The notes beneath the pieces were generated by a model. That model worked only from the letters and a program-made list of their open reading frames with translations. It made no database searches and was not told the DNA's origin. From Chondrosia reniformis (taxonomy: Eukaryota > Porifera > Demospongiae > Chondrillida > Chondrillidae), in the NCBI GenBank assembly GCA_947172415.1, contig OX359198.1, positions 1,581,401-1,645,400 of the forward strand: a stretch of 64,000 bases of DNA, read 5' to 3'. Below are positions 59,761 to 64,000 of this stretch, in pieces. Position numbers and translations under genes: made by a program. Each line of letters starts with the position of its first letter. Position 1 is the stretch's first letter.

Positions 59761-60504
59761 TCCCATATTTACCACAAAGGTATCCTTCAGGTGGTTCTTA
59801 GCTGCTCATGTCACAAATCTTTCCACACTGTTCTTTAGACAGCTGATTATTCCTATCTTATAATCCTATGGTGAAGGTGCAAGGAATATTGAATATATAT
59901 ATATACTGGTCAGCTTTTTCCTATAGAACCCAATTTTCTATATAGCTCTTCTCTAATACCTCTAATACCTCTAGTACAGCTAGAAAGGCTACCTTTCTAA
60001 CTTCTATTCTACTCTCAAGGATTGAATGGTAATGAGTTGAGATGGTGATGGAACTCCTAAAGTTCATGGTTACTATGTGGCCAGTGTACAAAAGTGTTGG
60101 GACTGTAAGGGTGCTTAATTGAATCTAATTTCACTCCATTTTATCATCTATCAACTTGTACAAATCACATCACTTAAAAATCACCTATATAAATCCCTGA
60201 TTGTGTGTGATTTTTATGATGGAGGGAAGGTCTACAGAATGAGAAATCCTAGTATAATGAGAATAATTGTAATAATCTACATATTATATGTGCATTAAGA
60301 TATATAGAAAGCCATTTAAGCAAAAATACTTTTCAATTTTACAATCCTCACTATTATTATTAAGCTAGCTATTATACATATAGACGTACCAATTGCACTC
60401 TATTTTTAATTTTGTTTCTTTCTATACTTAGGAAATTAAGTGGACTTTGCCAATTTTGAAATCAAGGCCAAAACTAATTCAGAAACAAATCTGTAGACAA
60501 GAAA

Positions 60505-63500
60505 ATGATGAAATATCTAATTCTTTTGGTTTTATGCCAGCAGATCCTCAAAGTTGGCTTTGCTACATTGTCTCCTTCATATGCTTACATGAAAGACCAT
60601 GAATTACTAGCTTTTTTATTTTATATGGCCTTTGTCATTACAAGCCAGTTCATTAGTCAAAGGTTTTCGTCAGCAGCTAAAACTAAACTTGAGCATTGTT
60701 ATATGTACCTAGATGAAGAATATCGTCTTTGCTTAAAGTCCCAAAATGGAGATGGCAACATATTGATGCTAAACAGCTCTAGCCAAGTGGGGTTAGAATT
60801 TTTAGAAAACTTCTATTCCTGCTCACATTCAAGAAAAAAATTAACTGTTACCAATTTTTGCGAACCTGGAACTAGTGAAGCTAGATTAGAGTACCGATGT
60901 CTATTGTGTGGGGTAGACTTTATTACGACAGACAAAGCCGTTTTGGATGTGTTGTTGCAGTACAAAAATCAACGGATTCCCACTGGAGCAATTACAAATT
61001 CTGAATCGGTACTAGTTAAACTTGTACCACATTCATTTAACCCTTCATCAGATATTCCAGTGCTACTCATTCTTTGTTATTGGGCATTCCATCCTATTAT
61101 TTTATTTGGAAAAATGGTAATTGAATTCGAATTTTTCTGGAGATTACTATTCATAACACTTGCTTTTATACTACTCCTTAAATCTGTAAGCCATTTGTTT
61201 CAGCACATAACCTTTAAGCCCGATTTAGAGGTTTTAATTGAAGGAATACGTTACAAGGTGTATTTAGATGAAGAAAACTTTGTTTGCTTGAAATACAAGT
61301 CACTCAGAGAAGACTGTGAACTACTTTTAAAAAGTTCTGATGCGGTGGGAATAGAATTTCTAGAAAGGTTTAGCCATTGTTCTTATTCCAAGAATAAAGT
61401 AAGGAGGTTTTGGGACGTTGGAATAGATAACCAAGGCCAATTTAGGTACCAATGTCCCTACTGTGAGGTTGATTTTGTGACTACAGAAAAGGCAATATCA
61501 GAAATATGGTCACTATATAAAGAGCAGAAGGCATGTGACCAACTGTGCACTGCTTCTTTGGAATCTAATTCTTCAACTTCTCATGATGCCATTTCTAATA
61601 CAGAATTTAAATCTGCAATTGAGGTAGAAGATGAGAGGCAACCTGAAAAAACCTTATGGAGTGAAAAAATGTATCAGGAGTCCAAAGAATTCTGCAGTAA
61701 GGGTAATTACAAAGGTTTAGAGGAATACATACTAAATACCCAAATTTCTCCAGCAACAATCTATGAAAATTTACAAGCTGATGAGTTTACTGTAGTTCAG
61801 AGGCACGTCATGTCTCTTGCAGCCATTGCTGCCGGAGGAGATCCAAACTGGAGTGATCCACTGTCACAAAACCAGACACCACTTCATAGTGCAGTGTGCT
61901 TTGCTTCACTGTCATTTGTTAATTCGCTAATGGAAAGAGGTGTTGACATCAATGCTCTAACTTCTGATAAGAAAACCCCTCTAATCATTGCTTTAGAAGA
62001 GTATAAAAAGAATCCAGATGAGAGGTTCCTCAATATTGCAGATAATCTATTAGATATGGAAGCTGATGTAGATGTAGGCCACTCTAGCGAAAGTGAGAAC
62101 CCTGTTGAGTTAGCCCTTAGCCTCACTGAAGTTGATTTTAAGCAAACCCTTGGCCTAGTAAATAAAATGGTTGCAAAAACAACAAAAAAGGATAAAGGCT
62201 CTTCATTTTTACTTAAGCTACTGAAGAGTGCAAGCCAGGAAGGAAAATTAGATAATATTGAGCAGAGGCAGAACTTGCGCAAAATAGTTGAGCAGTTAAT
62301 AGAAGTAGGAGATGTGAACAAGGGTAGAGGGGATTTGGGAAGAAGTGCACTTCACATAGCCTGTGCCTGTTATCCAGAAGATGCAGTAGATCTAGCCAAT
62401 CTATTGCTTAAGAAGGAAGCAAAAATTAATAATATGACACACAGGAAGGAGACACCTTTGCTAGTCGCACTACAACTCTTGAAAGAACGAAAAGAAGAAG
62501 GATATATAGATGTGGTAATTTTGCTTCTAAAGAGAGACGCTGATGTCAGCATAGGTATATCTGAAGATTGCGATGATATGACAGCAGTGCAAATCCTGTG
62601 TTCTTGCAATTTTGAAATACAGGAAGAGAAAATTTCAGAATTAGTAAAGCTCTTACAAAAAAGTGAAAGTTACCACTTCATTGCATGGAATGATCTCTCA
62701 GAAAGCCAAATGACCCCTTTGATTTTGGCTCTAGAAAATGCACAAGAAGAAAAGGATAGCTTTGCTGCCATATTTCTGAATGAATTGGCTGATCTTAACC
62801 CTTATATGGATCCTAACATTGGAAAAGGGAGTGGAGGAAAAGCAGCTCTGCATTTGGCATGCATTGTTCCCAACCTAGCCTTACGTGTGAAAATTGTAAA
62901 ATGGCTGATTTGTGTACTAGGAGCAAATGTTAATTGTCAGGATGAAAATAAAAAGACGCCTCTTGACTACCTCCTCGCTAATGAAGGAAACGAAGAATTG
63001 GTTAAAATTGTCATTCTTGCAGGAGTAGATCCAGAAGAATTATGTAATTCAGTAAATAGCTACAATGATATACTAGAAAAAGCAGGCCTTTTGGATAGTA
63101 GCCAAGATGAAATCACCATTCCTGACCAAGATCACTCAAATTCTATTGCCAATCCCTCTCCACTTTATCATGATGTAAGGTGCATTACTACAGTGGCTGG
63201 GGGGTCACGTAATGACCAAACCAACTTTATTAAAGCCATCACCAGCTACAGTTCTTCTAGGCTATCATCCCATAGCAAATCTCCAATTGTTAGAAAATGC
63301 ACCTTTCACAGTGCAACTTTTGGAGATTTTGCCTTTGTCAATGCTCCAGATTTAGGTCTCCTTCCAGGATTGCCTCAGTTCCTTTGTCATACCTCTCTCG
63401 TTGTCCTGTTTTGTGACATGCAAAAGGAGAGGAACTGCCGGAAAGTCTTAGAAATCTTCAAAAGCTTTGGAAATGTAGCAACTGCACTTCACATAGTGTT

Positions 63501-63999
63501 TGTTGTAAGGGGGTCTACTGAAATGGGAGAACCACATGATTGGGTACACGAGCTCCTTAGTAAGGGCTCTTTAAAGGTCTCCTCTGCTACAATTCTAGAT
63601 ATTAGCAATCAGCCAGAAAATGCTACTATTGAATACATCAAAAGTATGATCCAGGAATTAATGGAGAAAATGACTTTGCCAAAGCTGCCTCCAAAATATG
63701 CGTTTTTTCTGAATGATCTTGTAAGTAGAGCCCGCCAAATTGGAGAACAGCGCTACTCCTATAACCTGAAAATGCTCAGTCAGTATTCCTCCTTTTTTGA
63801 TAGTAGCTTTGCAATTCCATTCTGTCAGGGTTTGAACTCAACTGGTCGGGCTGTCTTTTACCTTGAACAAAACAACGAGAAGAGAAGTAGGCTAGTTTTG
63901 GATGCCTCAGCTGAGATATCCAGTTTAATGGAATCCTTACTACACCAACCTGTCATTTCCATCATTCCAAAATACACAACAGGTATATATGCAAACTAA
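60505..63999 (+). CDS. membrane-anchored ankyrin-repeat protein with degenerate Roc/COR-like C-terminus (3' end probably outside window)
   Basis: One open frame of 1164 codons. It begins with a hydrophobic leader (MMKYLILLVLCQQILKVGFA) and a TM segment (33-52). Two diverged copies of an unassigned domain follow (about 60-155 and 240-345), each starting YxxYLDEE and ending in a CxxC finger (YRCLLCGVDF at C132/C135; YQCPYCEVDF at C317/C320). A hydrophobic pair (about 185-235) lies between them. Ankyrin repeats occupy about 430-860 (QTPLHSAV, RSALHIACACY, KAALHLACIV, KKTPLDYLL). From 890 a GTPase-like fold is suggested (VRCITTVAGGSRN, SLVVLFCDMQ), but the P-loop GKS/T is absent. From 1060 the sequence resembles a COR winged-helix (GLNSTGRAVFYLEQ, RLVLDASAEISSLM). 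The stop at 63997 is preceded by ACAACAG/GTATAT, a plausible donor, so the gene may continue to the right. Confidence 0.75.
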   Translation: MMKYLILLVLCQQILKVGFATLSPSYAYMKDHELLAFLFYMAFVITSQFISQRFSSAAKTKLEHCYMYLDEEYRLCLKSQNGDGNILMLNSSSQVGLEFLENFYSCSHSRKKLTVTNFCEPGTSEARLEYRCLLCGVDFITTDKAVLDVLLQYKNQRIPTGAITNSESVLVKLVPHSFNPSSDIPVLLILCYWAFHPIILFGKMVIEFEFFWRLLFITLAFILLLKSVSHLFQHITFKPDLEVLIEGIRYKVYLDEENFVCLKYKSLREDCELLLKSSDAVGIEFLERFSHCSYSKNKVRRFWDVGIDNQGQFRYQCPYCEVDFVTTEKAISEIWSLYKEQKACDQLCTASLESNSSTSHDAISNTEFKSAIEVEDERQPEKTLWSEKMYQESKEFCSKGNYKGLEEYILNTQISPATIYENLQADEFTVVQRHVMSLAAIAAGGDPNWSDPLSQNQTPLHSAVCFASLSFVNSLMERGVDINALTSDKKTPLIIALEEYKKNPDERFLNIADNLLDMEADVDVGHSSESENPVELALSLTEVDFKQTLGLVNKMVAKTTKKDKGSSFLLKLLKSASQEGKLDNIEQRQNLRKIVEQLIEVGDVNKGRGDLGRSALHIACACYPEDAVDLANLLLKKEAKINNMTHRKETPLLVALQLLKERKEEGYIDVVILLLKRDADVSIGISEDCDDMTAVQILCSCNFEIQEEKISELVKLLQKSESYHFIAWNDLSESQMTPLILALENAQEEKDSFAAIFLNELADLNPYMDPNIGKGSGGKAALHLACIVPNLALRVKIVKWLICVLGANVNCQDENKKTPLDYLLANEGNEELVKIVILAGVDPEELCNSVNSYNDILEKAGLLDSSQDEITIPDQDHSNSIANPSPLYHDVRCITTVAGGSRNDQTNFIKAITSYSSSRLSSHSKSPIVRKCTFHSATFGDFAFVNAPDLGLLPGLPQFLCHTSLVVLFCDMQKERNCRKVLEIFKSFGNVATALHIVFVVRGSTEMGEPHDWVHELLSKGSLKVSSATILDISNQPENATIEYIKSMIQELMEKMTLPKLPPKYAFFLNDLVSRARQIGEQRYSYNLKMLSQYSSFFDSSFAIPFCQGLNSTGRAVFYLEQNNEKRSRLVLDASAEISSLMESLLHQPVISIIPKYTTGIYAN

Positions 64000-64000
64000 T

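Noticed and set aside
59338..59801. Plus-strand open frames of 100-130 codons
   Set aside because: They are antisense to the GIY-YIG-type retroelement frame and have no codon or domain support.

Overview
The window is eukaryotic nuclear DNA, AT-rich, with intron-containing genes that have short exons and consensus GT-AG junctions. The gene content suggests an early-branching animal. A demosponge is my best guess: there are several diverged kinase-like genes, a fibronectin-III single-pass receptor, an ANK-Roc/COR-like protein, and introns full of ACGT-rich simple repeats. The species guess is inference; nothing in the sequence names the organism. Exon boundaries were worked out by hand, by requiring splice consensus and reading-frame continuity. 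No transcript data were available.

Layout. (1) 392-4961 (+): the 3' part of an MDM1 (centriolar microtubule-binding protein) orthologue. (2) 5.5-42.8 kb (+): a segmental tandem array built from one unit, [FN3 transmembrane receptor]-[kinase fused to DUSP-UBL]-[inorganic pyrophosphatase]. Unit A: receptor 5511-8366, kinase 9057-15070, pyrophosphatase cut off after exon 5 (15609-18931). Unit B: receptor missing its signal-peptide exon (19067-21994), frameshifted kinase with two DUSP-UBL modules (23696-29012), pyrophosphatase with a lost C-terminus (29394-34959). Unit C: only the UBL tail of the kinase (35260-36669), plus the one complete pyrophosphatase (36901-42751, 11 exons). (3) 42.9-44.4 kb: a TATA promoter with palindromic 17-bp elements driving a modular metallothionein-like gene. 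(4) 44.4-52.2 kb: repeats and decayed retroelements (DIRS-like RT/recombinase, non-LTR fragment, foldback elements). (5) 52.3-55.6 kb: two paralogous two-TM proteins. (6) 58.4-56.2 kb (-): a probable pseudokinase fused to an NHL beta-propeller. (7) 60505 to the right edge (+): a membrane-anchored ankyrin protein with degenerate Roc/COR-like C-terminus, probably continuing beyond the window.

The most striking item is the fusion of a TKL/RIPK-like kinase and coiled coil to the DUSP-UBL module of USP4/11/15-type deubiquitinases, with no peptidase domain. In unit B the DUSP-UBL pair is itself duplicated. The kinase lies directly downstream of a receptor whose cytoplasmic tail carries YxxP/YxxD tyrosine motifs, so a receptor-kinase-ubiquitin signalling locus is a reasonable hypothesis, though only inferred from adjacency. 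Because the array exists in two to three copies, later insertions can be recognised by their empty sites. These include two pogo-like MITEs, a 49-bp palindromic insert with an 8-bp target duplication, and a MITE in the pyrophosphatase intron.
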